Positions 10,530 through 18,769 are shown, counted from the stretch's first letter. The stretch: 41,870 nt of DNA from Candidatus Poribacteria bacterium (GCA_022821965.1 JAJECN010000030.1:1-41870); one strand, 5' to 3'. Notes: generated from the letters alone by a model not told the origin. Program-made: numbers and translations.

Positions 10530-11972
10530 TTAAGTTCGCGAGGGGCGTTTTCGTAACCTTTTTATCCACCTTTGCGCCTTCGCGATGTTAGTGTCAAAAG
10601 GCTCTTTCATCTCAAAATATTCTGTATGTCCTGCATATATTTGATGCCAATCAACGATGCATGGCATCCTGTTTTGAGTTAGGGTATGCATCAGAAATGC
10701 CCGAACTTTGGCACGGGTATCTTGCGGCGCATTGTCAATAGCATGCTGAATGTGTTCATCCGTAACAACCCGTTGCATCTGTCCTTGCTCCTGAAGCGCG
10801 TAATAGAGTCCACTTTCAGTATGGATATTATGATATTCTAAATCTTGACTTTTAATCCAAGCATCTTCCCAATCAAGTTCTTCTTCAGCAATGAAAGCTT
10901 CAAGCAACCATTTCTTGGCAGCCCAATCAACACGATCAATGACGTTTTGCCAATCATCTTCAAGGTCATCAAGGATAGATTCCCATGCCGAGAGGACCCA
11001 CTCGGTCTCTTCGTCATGTTCAGTAATGAACGCTTGAACGAAGTTCAGATATTCCCGCTGCAAATCAACAGCAGAGATCGTCTTTCCAGATTTCAGTTCA
11101 ACGCGCCACATGAAAGTATGATCACGTGAGATGTGCCGAATCGCGTACACCGGGTCGGCAAGTTCAAAACCGGGGAGCGGCAATTTTTCCCCATGCATCT
11201 CATGAAATATTTCAATAGCAGAGAGTAAGAGTGCTGTAGTCCCAACCTTCAACGCGGTCGCGTACTCCGACATATTGGAGTCCCCAACGAGGAGATGGAG
11301 GCGACGGTATTTCGTGTAATCGCTGAGCGGTTCGTCTCGCGTATTAATAATCGCCCGACTGAACTGGATCCATTCATAAATTTCGGTAACGATGTGATCT
11401 GCGCGTTGCGAAATTTGATAGTGCTGTTGCTCACCGAGTTCATCCTGAAAATCGCCGAACTCGATCATCTCATCATAAGCACCAACCCTGCCCGCGCCCG
11501 CGTAAATCTGACGGGTAACGAAGAACGGCATGAGCGTTGGAATAACGACGCGGTAAAAAGGAACATCTCGACTGATTTGGAAATTTTCGTGACATCCGAA
11601 GGTCGCACCCGTAAAATGGTCAATATTGTTTTTGAAGAAAGCTGTAGGCAATCCAGTATCCATGAGGATATTGTTGATGATACGTTCAATCGCTTTATCA
11701 TAAGCAATGAGGTCAAAAAGCGTAGCACATTCGGGCGTAGCGTACTCAAGATGACCCATATCAATATAGAGACGACCGCCATTAAAGAGGAAACCACCGT
11801 TACCGGGCGGTTCACCCCAATCTCGGTAGTGAATGTCACGCAGACCGAGTTCCAGAACATCAAAGACGTAGTCGCGAACACGGGCAGCGACACCCTCAGA
11901 AGTGCCACGAATCCGTTCGGCATCGGTCATACATCCAAATTCAGTTTCGATTCCAAAAATTCTTTTGTTCAC
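10530..11972 (-). CDS. pafA: PafA-type ligase for the ubiquitin-like modifier
   Basis: The 480-residue enzyme belongs to the Dop/PafA carboxylate-amine ligase family, which uses ATP to activate the C-terminal Glu of Pup-like proteins and join it to a lysine. Visible motifs are GIETEFG at 7-13 (metal-binding Glu residues), NGGRLYIDMGHLEYATPEC at 64-82 with the catalytic Asp at 71, FKNN, FGCHENF, QISQRADH, INTRDEPLSDYTKYRRLH and GDSNMSEY. I call it PafA rather than Dop for two reasons. It lacks the long N-terminal loop seen in the other family member here, and its end (VDWHQIY...KEPFDTNIAKAQRWIKRL) matches the PafA C-terminal domain. Start is GTG, because no in-frame ATG precedes the conserved N-terminus. 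It follows prcA by 15 bases. Confidence 0.9.
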   Translation of the reverse strand: MNKRIFGIETEFGCMTDAERIRGTSEGVAARVRDYVFDVLELGLRDIHYRDWGEPPGNGGFLFNGGRLYIDMGHLEYATPECATLFDLIAYDKAIERIINNILMDTGLPTAFFKNNIDHFTGATFGCHENFQISRDVPFYRVVIPTLMPFFVTRQIYAGAGRVGAYDEMIEFGDFQDELGEQQHYQISQRADHIVTEIYEWIQFSRAIINTRDEPLSDYTKYRRLHLLVGDSNMSEYATALKVGTTALLLSAIEIFHEMHGEKLPLPGFELADPVYAIRHISRDHTFMWRVELKSGKTISAVDLQREYLNFVQAFITEHDEETEWVLSAWESILDDLEDDWQNVIDRVDWAAKKWLLEAFIAEEELDWEDAWIKSQDLEYHNIHTESGLYYALQEQGQMQRVVTDEHIQHAIDNAPQDTRAKVRAFLMHTLTQNRMPCIVDWHQIYAGHTEYFEMKEPFDTNIAKAQRWIKRLRKRPSRT

Positions 11973-11987
11973 AATTTATGTCCGTTA

Positions 11988-12758
11988 TTATGGAAGTGCG
12001 GCTTCAATTTCCTCAGGAGCCAACAGCCGAAACTTGCTTGTCCCGCGTTGCGCGATTTCCAAAACGCCTGCCTCAATCTCGCCATCTTCGCGGGCAACGC
12101 CAATAATCTCATGCATCTGCGTGGTATCTATCTGTGTGTCCTCCGATTCGGCATCTTCCGGTTCCCGAGAACTTAATTCCCTACCGACTGCCCACGTTTC
12201 TAAACCCAACTGGAGCGCAGCAGTTAAATCTCTGTCGGTATCAGTAGACGCAGCAGCAAGGTAGTTTTGCATGCCTTCTTCAATCGCCCCTGTACCACCA
12301 ATAACAGTAGAGGTCGTGTCTGTCCGAACATTCCCGTCATAGTTGATACAGGTAAAACGGTTTTTCTCAGAGGTGCCGCCGAGTTCGGCAAGCAACATTT
12401 TAATAATATACGCCTCACCAACAATGGACTCAAACGCCTGTTTGAAGGTGTGCGCCAAGACAAAATTCGTGAGTCGATGTAGATTTACATCTTCGGTGGC
12501 GTTCTGAAAACCCTGAACGCTGGCAGTATCCGTAACAAGCATCCGAAGACGCTCAATATCGGCGGGGTGTCCGATTGCGGAGAGGGCAATCCGATCATGT
12601 ACCTCAAAAATTTTGCGTTGTCCTCTACCGATAGTGAGGAGCACCATGCCTTCATTATAGGTAAGTCCTACAACAGGACTCCCAACCCGGAGTTGGTCTT
12701 CAATGTAATCTCGTCTGTCTTGGATCGCTTCTATCCAGCGATACGGTTCATCTCGCAT
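11988..12758 (-). CDS. prcA: 20S proteasome alpha subunit
   Basis: The 256-residue protein forms the outer, non-catalytic rings of the bacterial 20S core. Recognisable elements are the N-terminal gate region followed by VGLTYNEGMVLLTIGRGQRKIFEVHDRIALSAIGHPADIE. This is the usual alpha-subunit order of first strands, the K-I-xEVHDRI loop and the H-P-A-D helix start. Length is within the normal range for PrcA. The C-terminal 40 residues after AVGREL are acidic, then EIAQRGTSKFRLL returns to the conserved terminal strand. It lies 44 bases after the Kelch gene instead of directly after prcB. The ATG is preceded only weakly by GAGGA about 13 bases ahead. Confidence 0.92.
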   Translation of the reverse strand: MRDEPYRWIEAIQDRRDYIEDQLRVGSPVVGLTYNEGMVLLTIGRGQRKIFEVHDRIALSAIGHPADIERLRMLVTDTASVQGFQNATEDVNLHRLTNFVLAHTFKQAFESIVGEAYIIKMLLAELGGTSEKNRFTCINYDGNVRTDTTSTVIGGTGAIEEGMQNYLAAASTDTDRDLTAALQLGLETWAVGRELSSREPEDAESEDTQIDTTQMHEIIGVAREDGEIEAGVLEIAQRGTSKFRLLAPEEIEAALP

Positions 12759-12802
12759 TTCTTAATTATGTTCCTCGCTACAGGTTATCTGTGTTTCATC
12801 TT

Positions 12803-13927
12803 TTATTGTGTCATTTTAATCGCTGCCCACGTTTTCAGAAGTTTTCCTATTGGCGTGATGAGCTCACGAACTATTGCCGTGTCATAAACCTCAACATTTA
12901 CAAGTGGATCTTCATCACCGCCGCTATTTCCACCAAGGATATAGATTTGCCTATTTATTGGCTGAGCCCCATGACCATCTTTACCGGTTGGCATGTCCGG
13001 TGCCTGAGTCCAGTGACCGGTTTCAGGATCAGAAATTTCAATCGTTGGTAAATACAAGTAGGGTCCCTTGTCTCTGAAACCACCACCTATTACATATATT
13101 TTTCCATCCACAACACTTGCCGTATGAGCTGATTTTGGGGTAGGCATCTCTGCTACATCTGTCCAACGATTTGTTTTCGGATCGAAGACCTCAACACTGG
13201 AAAGAAAAGGACCTGGATGATTTGGAATCTGGGGCCACCCTACCCCACCCATAGCGTAAATCTTTCCATCCACAACACTGACTGCAGCACCAGAGCGAAC
13301 ATGGTTCATACTTCTGGCTTTTGCCCATGTGTCAGTGACTGGGTCATATACCTCCACGGTTTTTAGCCGCGTCGGTTTCTTTTCCTTAAAATTAATGGTT
13401 GCTGTTCCACCGATGGCATATATTTTTCCATCTACAACACAGGTAACAGTCTGCCTGGATGTTGGCATATCCGCTTTCCGCGTCCACGTATCTGTAACTG
13501 GATCATACCTTTCCACGGTTGGAAGTTCTTTAGCATCCCATACTCTAACTTTTCTCCACTCATCCCTAACCTTATCAAAGACATCAATTTCAAATCTCTT
13601 CAGTTCCGTTCCACCAATAGCGTAGACTTTTCCGTCTACAACCGAAACAGATGCACCGGTGCGGGCTGTCGGCATATCCGCCTTTTGTTCCCATGTATCG
13701 GTTTTAGGGTCGTACATTTCGACCGTTGAGATGGACAAGTTTCCAAATCCCTCAACCTCGCCCCCGATTGCGTATATCTTTCCATTTACAATACATGTAC
13801 CAAAACCGGAGCGTTGTGTCGGCATATCTGCTTTCCGGACCCAATTTTCTTCAGCGGCAAGATTGACAACGTTGATAACCAACAGTGCACACAAACTAAG
13901 AATTCCGAAGGTCAGATGAGTTTTCAC
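12803..13927 (-). CDS. Secreted Kelch-repeat protein inside the proteasome operon
   Basis: The 374-residue product has a signal peptide (LTFGILSLCALLVINVVNLAA, cut near residue 25). It then has six Kelch repeats, each with the pattern VExYDPxTDTWxxKADMPTxR...VVDGKIYAIGG, enough for one beta-propeller. It ends in TPIGKLLKTWAAIKMTQ, the tail shared with three other exported proteins in the window. It is tightly embedded: 14 bases after prcB, 44 bases before prcA, same strand. Start is GTG with GAGG seven bases ahead. The proteasome is cytoplasmic while this protein is exported, so a direct part in proteolysis is doubtful. It may be a passenger inserted between two genes usually adjacent. No catalytic motif is seen. 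Confidence 0.88.
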   Translation of the reverse strand: MKTHLTFGILSLCALLVINVVNLAAEENWVRKADMPTQRSGFGTCIVNGKIYAIGGEVEGFGNLSISTVEMYDPKTDTWEQKADMPTARTGASVSVVDGKVYAIGGTELKRFEIDVFDKVRDEWRKVRVWDAKELPTVERYDPVTDTWTRKADMPTSRQTVTCVVDGKIYAIGGTATINFKEKKPTRLKTVEVYDPVTDTWAKARSMNHVRSGAAVSVVDGKIYAMGGVGWPQIPNHPGPFLSSVEVFDPKTNRWTDVAEMPTPKSAHTASVVDGKIYVIGGGFRDKGPYLYLPTIEISDPETGHWTQAPDMPTGKDGHGAQPINRQIYILGGNSGGDEDPLVNVEVYDTAIVRELITPIGKLLKTWAAIKMTQ

Positions 13928-13941
13928 GGTTTACCTCTATT

Positions 13942-14802
13942 TTAAGATTGTGCCTCAGCGTAACGCGCTTCCAATTCATCATCGGAAATATCTTCAACGC
14001 CAATGCGTGTCACAGTCTTTACATTTGGAAATATTTGCGCTCTGGCGTTGTAACCGCTCGTCGCTGCATCGTACTCACTTGCTGTGTCCAAAAGTCGCAA
14101 GATCGTGATAGTTGCTTGTTGTTCATCCATCTCCTGCAAGGGTGTATCCCCGAACCGAGAGAGGTAACGTAACACACCCCGGATCCAGATGGAACCGGAA
14201 CCAGTGGTGGCAAAATTGACGTTCTCAAAGTGCGCACCGAGTGCATCATAAAAGAAAATCTTTCCGCCATTCTCTTCATCGGCGGCACCTAAATCATACA
14301 ACGCAAAGATCGGGATAACACCCCCGATACCTTGGAGTGCCATCGGCAGATTGTCTCGAATGAGCCGGGACAACATTCGGAGTTTACCTTCAAGGCTCAA
14401 CTCCTGAAGTTGACTGCGGCGAAAGTATTGGAAAGAATGCTCCAATACTCTGGCAATCTCATAAGCAATTGCAGGCGAACCTGAAATGGCAAGCACAGAA
14501 TGCTTATCAATCTGCAAGACCTTTTCTGCTCGGTCATAAATAACAGAGGTACCAGCAGTCGCTCGCCGGTCACCTGCGATCATGACACCCTCCGCGTAAC
14601 GAACAGCCACAACAGTAGTACTATGCGCTATCTCAACATCGACACCGTGTTGTGCGGTGTCCGATGGCAAGTCTATCTTCAAGGAGTAGTTGGCGTGTTT
14701 CAAGAGGTTGAGGAAGTCGCCCTTATGGTTCATGACTTCCTTTAGCGCAAACTCTTCATGCTCCACGCCCATTCGATTCAGGAAATTGCCCTTACCGTTC
14801 AT
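13942..14802 (-). CDS. prcB: 20S proteasome beta subunit (catalytic)
   Basis: The protein has 286 residues from the ATG at 14802. A roughly 61-residue propeptide is removed autocatalytically at AHS|TTVVAV to expose Thr62 as the N-terminal nucleophile. The other catalytic residues line up: Asp78 in AGDRRAT (Asp17 of the mature chain) and Lys94 in RAEKV (Lys33). Later beta-subunit features ATTGSGSIW and DTASEYDAATSGYN are present. TGATG overlaps the UBact stop and this ATG by one base, a classic translational coupling; an in-frame GTG three bases earlier is equally possible. The cleavage site has Ser instead of the usual Gly before Thr (HSTT rather than HGTT), which is a mild variation. Confidence 0.93.
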   Translation of the reverse strand: MNGKGNFLNRMGVEHEEFALKEVMNHKGDFLNLLKHANYSLKIDLPSDTAQHGVDVEIAHSTTVVAVRYAEGVMIAGDRRATAGTSVIYDRAEKVLQIDKHSVLAISGSPAIAYEIARVLEHSFQYFRRSQLQELSLEGKLRMLSRLIRDNLPMALQGIGGVIPIFALYDLGAADEENGGKIFFYDALGAHFENVNFATTGSGSIWIRGVLRYLSRFGDTPLQEMDEQQATITILRLLDTASEYDAATSGYNARAQIFPNVKTVTRIGVEDISDDELEARYAEAQS

Positions 14803-14999
14803 CACTCCCCCGTTCTTTGGCGGTAGCGTCGGGACTGGTCTTTGTCAACACGCCGCATGCGCTTAAGCAGTTCTTGCGTGTCGGGCCGACTGACTTTCTG
14901 CCGCTTTGGTCCTTCATTATCACCATCGCCATCATCCGGTCCAATGGGTTTCGTATCTCTCTGTTTGCGTTCAAGCTGAGCAATTATTTCGGATGCCAT
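14802..14999 (-). CDS. ubact: UBact, Pup-like protein modifier
   Basis: The 65-residue, highly charged and probably disordered protein has the position, size and composition of Pup. It ends in RQRTGE, the R[TS]GE signature described for UBact from Gram-negative bacteria, rather than the GGQ of actinobacterial Pup. The terminal Glu is therefore encoded and no deamidation is needed before PafA can use it. The middle segment (VSRPDTQELLKRMRRVDKDQ) is the likely helix that docks into the ARC coiled coil. A D/G-rich stretch precedes it (residues 20-30). AGGAG lies seven bases before the ATG. The gene sits between dop and prcB, as pup does in mycobacteria. A frame-shifted open frame at the same place is a shadow. 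Confidence 0.92.
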   Translation of the reverse strand: MASEIIAQLERKQRDTKPIGPDDGDGDNEGPKRQKVSRPDTQELLKRMRRVDKDQSRRYRQRTGE

Positions 15000-15017
15000 T
15001 CTGTTTCTCCTTTTCAG

Positions 15018-15158
15018 TAGTTATCAGTTGTCAGTTACCAGTTGAATGGTTACCAGTTCAGAGAACGTTGTGGCAGTTGCAAACGATTGCAATCACCACA
15101 CACTTTAACTGAAAACCGAAAGGGTTGCGTAGCAACCCGAACTAATAACTGACGGCTA
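15018..15158. repeat. Dispersed palindromic repeat, copy R2
   Basis: This inverted-repeat element fills the gap between dop and UBact. The left arm TAGTTATCAGTTGTCAGTTACC mirrors the right arm TTTAACTGAAAACCGAAAGG...AATAACTGACGGCTA. Inside it are two smaller palindromes: TTGCAA-ACGA-TTGCAA at 15077-15092 and GGGTTGC-GTA-GCAACCC near 15122-15138. The second could act as a terminator-like or processing hairpin between the two coding regions on either strand. Confidence 0.7.
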
Positions 15159-15161
15159 TTC

Positions 15162-16676
15162 TCATAGACGTAATTTTTCAATAAGGGTTTCAACATCCGG
15201 CGATTGATCTAATGCCTCGTTATACTGATGGGCAATTTCCGCATCGGCGAGAGCATTCAGATTAACTTCGCGCGTGCGTCCGTTTACAGTGAAGGTGATA
15301 CTATCCCATTGAATCGCTTTTATACAGCTGCTGAATCGATCAACAGCGCGTCCACGGAAGTACGCCCGCGTGCCAGCAGGCGGGTTATGAAGTGCAGCGT
15401 CAATCTGTTCATCCGTAACAACACGCCGCATCGGAATCCCATAGTATAGCCCTTCGTCTAAGTCAATGTTATGGTATTCCAAATCCAAACTTTGGAGCCA
15501 CACGTCATCCCACGCAATTCCTTCTTCTTCAATAAAGGTTTCAAGCAACCACTTCTTCGCAACCCAATCAAGTCGGTCAATAAGGGACATCGGATCCGTC
15601 TCAAGCGCGTTAAGAGTATCCTCCCATTCGGTGAGCACCCAGTCAGTTTCAAATCCTCCATCTTCGCTGAGATATTTCTGTGCGAGCGCAAGGTACTCAC
15701 GTTGATGGTCAATGGCGGACATCGTTTTCCCTTCTTCCGTCATCACCATCCATCGATACGTCTGGTCATGCGATACAGTCTTAATGGTATCAATCGGGTT
15801 GACAAGTGCTAAACTCGCTGGAATCCTCCGTTGTTCAATCAAAGTAATAACGAGCGCGGTCGTACCGACTTTAAGTGCCGTTGCGTACTCGGACATATTC
15901 GCATCACCTGCGATGCCGTGCAACCTACGGTATTTAGACGCATCCGCGTGCGGTTCATCTCGTGTGTTGACGATGGGACGATTGTGCATCGTATCCACGC
16001 TCGCCTCCACGTGAAAGAAATCGGAGCGCTGCGATAGTTGGTAATGTCCCGGTGTAGCGAGTCCTGCTTCTGTTTCAATACCGAGTTTTCCCGCCCCCGC
16101 AAAGATTTGGCGCGTGATAAAGAACGGCATAATGCCCTGTTTGAGCGTCTCAAACGGAACTTCGCGTGCCATCAGGTAGTTATCGTGACAACCGTAACTA
16201 TGCCCATGAAAATCGGTATTATTCTTGTATAAAAGCACCCGCTTCCCGAGTTTTTCGCTTCGGGTTTCGGCGCACCGCTGAAGGATACGTTCCCCTGCCT
16301 TATCATGCGCGACAAGATCAAACAGACGACTGCACTCAGGTGTAGAATACTCCGGATGTGCATGGTCGTTGTAAAGCCTCGCACCGTTGGCAAGGATGTG
16401 ATCACTCTTGATTTCAGCAAAAGAGAGCCGCTCTTTAGTATTACGTTTCCGGTCGCGTTCCTCTTCCTTTTTTTCATCAGGATGATTTGAAAGTGAATTC
16501 GCGCGAAAGCCGCGTTCATCTCGAAATGGGTCTTCGCCGCTGTAGTCCCAGACCGGACGAAAATCCTCCTGGCGATAACTTTTTATTAGCTCAATCGACT
16601 GCTTGACGGCATCAATGTGCGCTTCATTTTCGAGCGTTATTCCGTATTCAGTTTCGATCCCAAAAAGTCTTTCCAT
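15162..16676 (-). CDS. dop: Dop-type deconjugase of the ubiquitin-like modifier
   Basis: The 504-residue member of the Dop/PafA family matches mycobacterial Dop in length. Motifs include GIETEYG (6-12), VWDYSGEDPFRDERGF (42-57), NGARLYNDHAHPEYSTPEC with the key Asp at 104, LYKNN, YGCHDNYLMAR, NTRDEPHADASKYRRLHGIAGDAN, and the Dop-like end PPAGTRAYFRG...IQWDSITF. The long, charged 58-90 segment corresponds to the Dop loop absent from PafA. Dop normally deamidates Pup-Gln and removes Pup from substrates; since UBact already ends in Glu, only the removal reaction should be needed. The start codon abuts repeat R3 with no purine-rich ribosome site, so translation may depend on arc upstream. Confidence 0.92.
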   Translation of the reverse strand: MERLFGIETEYGITLENEAHIDAVKQSIELIKSYRQEDFRPVWDYSGEDPFRDERGFRANSLSNHPDEKKEEERDRKRNTKERLSFAEIKSDHILANGARLYNDHAHPEYSTPECSRLFDLVAHDKAGERILQRCAETRSEKLGKRVLLYKNNTDFHGHSYGCHDNYLMAREVPFETLKQGIMPFFITRQIFAGAGKLGIETEAGLATPGHYQLSQRSDFFHVEASVDTMHNRPIVNTRDEPHADASKYRRLHGIAGDANMSEYATALKVGTTALVITLIEQRRIPASLALVNPIDTIKTVSHDQTYRWMVMTEEGKTMSAIDHQREYLALAQKYLSEDGGFETDWVLTEWEDTLNALETDPMSLIDRLDWVAKKWLLETFIEEEGIAWDDVWLQSLDLEYHNIDLDEGLYYGIPMRRVVTDEQIDAALHNPPAGTRAYFRGRAVDRFSSCIKAIQWDSITFTVNGRTREVNLNALADAEIAHQYNEALDQSPDVETLIEKLRL

Positions 16677-16678
16677 TT

Positions 16679-16816
16679 GGCTATCAGCAGTCGGCAGTCA
16701 GTAGTCAGTAGTAGTTTGTGTGGGTTGCACATTACTGTGTACCTGCCACAAACCGCTCTTAACTGATAACCGAAGGTTTCCGAAAGCCGACGGCTACTTC
16801 TCTGACGACTGATAAC
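16679..16816. repeat. Dispersed palindromic repeat, copy R3
   Basis: This element lies between arc and dop. The left arm GGCTATCAGCAGTCGGCAGTCAG is mirrored by the right arm CTTAACTGATAACCGAAGG...GACGACTGATAAC. A second internal pair, GTAGTTTGTG and CCACAAACCGC, extends the hairpin. It reaches to within three bases of the dop start codon and five bases of the arc stop codon, so it occupies the whole intergenic gap. Confidence 0.7.
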
Positions 16817-16821
16817 ATCTC

Positions 16822-18648
16822 CTAAATGACACGCGAGCTAGACGCTTTACGCCGTTCCCGCTTTTCAGTTTTGATAGGCGTAACTTTAACAACATTCGCC
16901 GGATCGTAATCAAGGAGCTTGAGCCAATCCTCTGTTGCTTCAGTTGGTGGGAAAATTTCGCTTTCTTGATACTCCGCGGCAAGCGCATTCAATAGGTCTG
17001 TGCGCGAGATGCCACTCTCTTTCTCCGGATTCTCAATCGCACGCTTGAGCGCGGACTCCTTCGCACGCTGGACAATCGACTCAATGATAGCACCGCTGCA
17101 CAGATGTCCTCGATAGAGGATATCCCGTCTTCCACTCCTGAGAGAAACCTCAAGGAAACGGTTGTCCTCGTCCTCACGGAACATTTCATCAACCACCTGT
17201 TCGATTAAATCAGTCACCGCCTTCTCAGTAGGGATAACTTCCGGCGGCGTTTCACCCTCCACCGGCACCGCTTTGCTCTCTCCATCAAGTAATAATTCTG
17301 AAGCAATAGGCAGCTCAGGCGTGAAATAGATGCGGAAGATGTCTTTCGCAGCGTCTGCATCTGGACGCGTCACTTTAATTTTCCTATCAATGCGACCCGG
17401 ACGCAAGATAGCAGGGTCAATCAGGTCCGGACGGTTCGTCGCGAGAATGATAACAACATCCTGTAAAGATTCAATACCGTCCATCTCTGCGCAGAACATC
17501 GGGACGAGCGTATTGGAGATGCTATGGGACCGGAGCGCACGCCGCGTCCCTAATATCGACTCCGCTTCATCTATAAAGACAAATGCGAGCTTGCCATCTT
17601 CTTTTTTCTCACGGGCAATCTGAAAAATCTCGCGTACCTTCCGCTCAGATTCACCGAGCCACATATTAAGAATCTCAGGTCCCTTAATGTGTAGGAAACA
17701 CCCCTCAACATCTTCTCCGCTCTCCTTTTGGAGCCGCTGGGTTAAGTTGTAAGCGGTCGCCTTGCCGATGAGCGTTTTGCCACATCCCGGAGGACCGTGA
17801 AGGAGGAAACCCTTCGGTGCGCTATATTGGAACTGTTCAAAAAGTTTAGGATGTAAGATCGGGAGTTCAATCGTATCTTTAATGCGTTGGATGGTATCGT
17901 CAAGTCCTCCTACCTTCGACCACGGTATGTTCGGTACCGCCTCAAGGGCGTAGACATCTGTCTCTGTGACAGGGAGATGTTCGACCGCGACCCGGAAGTT
18001 CGAGTCAATCCGAACTTCATCACCGGACTTTAGTTTCGCATCTTCAAGGTCTGCGGAGCGTTCGAGGATGACTGATTGTGCGTTCGGTTCTTGACCGATA
18101 CGCAGCCGTCCATCTGGCAGAAGATCGGCTATCTTTGCAATAGGACCGGCATCGTTGTATCCGAGTTCACCAACAACGACAAAAGCATCATTCAACAGCA
18201 CACTGAACCCCTTTTTAAGGTCAGCCGTTTTTAATTCTGGATCAATGTTAGCGTAGTATTCGGATCCACCAACGATAACGCGGGCGATGTCCTCCTTGGG
18301 CAATCCGAGCAAAGTTCCGATGCGATTCGCAGGGGCGGTCAATTTTTCAATCTGCGCCTCCATTTCTGCGTGGATACGGAGTGCTTCTTGCTGAATCGCG
18401 TGGATCCTTTCCTGAAATTCACCTTCATCACTGAGGATAGAGCGACGAAGCTCAAGGAGCCAGCGACGGCGACGATCATCTACCGGGGTCTCAGCAATAA
18501 TATGGTGAATCAGTTGCAACGAATAGCCAGAACTCGTTTCCTCCTCTTCAGGAGCAAGTTCTTCTTCGAGTTCCTCGTCATCTTCAATAAACAGGTCATT
18601 CCCATCAGGGGCTGCGCCAATATCTCTACGATTCTTCTTATCGTACAT
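16822..18648 (-). CDS. arc: Proteasome-associated AAA ATPase (ARC/Mpa)
   Basis: The 608-residue hexameric unfoldase recognises the modifier and threads substrates into the 20S core. Domains run from an acidic N-terminus (20-40), through a coiled coil (about 60-105) that in this family binds Pup, two OB-like beta domains (110-225), to one AAA module. The AAA module has Walker A GPPGCGKT at 285-292, Walker B AFVFIDE with Asp360/Glu361, sensor TNRPD near 404-408, and arginine finger region RPGRIDRKI. The chain ends in KRERRKASSSRVI. The GQYL-type or hydrophobic-Tyr-X tail by which Mpa and other activators dock on the proteasome is absent, and the stop shows no sign of a frameshift. It is the first gene of the train and probably carries its promoter. 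Confidence 0.92.
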   Translation of the reverse strand: MYDKKNRRDIGAAPDGNDLFIEDDEELEEELAPEEEETSSGYSLQLIHHIIAETPVDDRRRRWLLELRRSILSDEGEFQERIHAIQQEALRIHAEMEAQIEKLTAPANRIGTLLGLPKEDIARVIVGGSEYYANIDPELKTADLKKGFSVLLNDAFVVVGELGYNDAGPIAKIADLLPDGRLRIGQEPNAQSVILERSADLEDAKLKSGDEVRIDSNFRVAVEHLPVTETDVYALEAVPNIPWSKVGGLDDTIQRIKDTIELPILHPKLFEQFQYSAPKGFLLHGPPGCGKTLIGKATAYNLTQRLQKESGEDVEGCFLHIKGPEILNMWLGESERKVREIFQIAREKKEDGKLAFVFIDEAESILGTRRALRSHSISNTLVPMFCAEMDGIESLQDVVIILATNRPDLIDPAILRPGRIDRKIKVTRPDADAAKDIFRIYFTPELPIASELLLDGESKAVPVEGETPPEVIPTEKAVTDLIEQVVDEMFREDEDNRFLEVSLRSGRRDILYRGHLCSGAIIESIVQRAKESALKRAIENPEKESGISRTDLLNALAAEYQESEIFPPTEATEDWLKLLDYDPANVVKVTPIKTEKRERRKASSSRVI

Positions 18649-18689
18649 TTGAACGTCTCCTCACACAGAAGCGGATGACTTTACGATAG

Positions 18690-18719
18690 AGTTTACCACA
18701 CTTCCCACAATTTTTCCAA
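18690..18719 (-). promoter_or_regulatory. Candidate proximal promoter of the arc operon
   Basis: On the minus strand, TTGGAA (18719-18714), 18 bases, TAAACT (18695-18690). The -10 fits four of six consensus bases and the -35 three to four. It would start transcription about 40 bases before the arc ATG. This is a by-eye call in an A/T-rich intergenic region. Confidence 0.4.
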
Positions 18720-18769
18720 TAATTATTTAGATTCTACCTAAATTGAGGAAGACTGCGATAATTTTCAAT

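Noticed and set aside
11295-12176. A 293-codon plus-strand open frame antisense to pafA and prcA
   Set aside because: It is opposite two well-supported genes with catalytic motifs, and its predicted product has no family motif. The length is explained by codon bias of the sense strand.
12803-13927. Kelch protein as an E3-like adaptor of the UBact system
   Set aside because: The clear signal peptide and the tail shared with other exported proteins place it outside the cytoplasm. Operon position alone is not enough to claim such a role.
14802-14999. Calling the modifier canonical Pup
   Set aside because: It ends in RTGE, not GGQ or GGE, and its body differs from actinobacterial Pup. The UBact description fits better.
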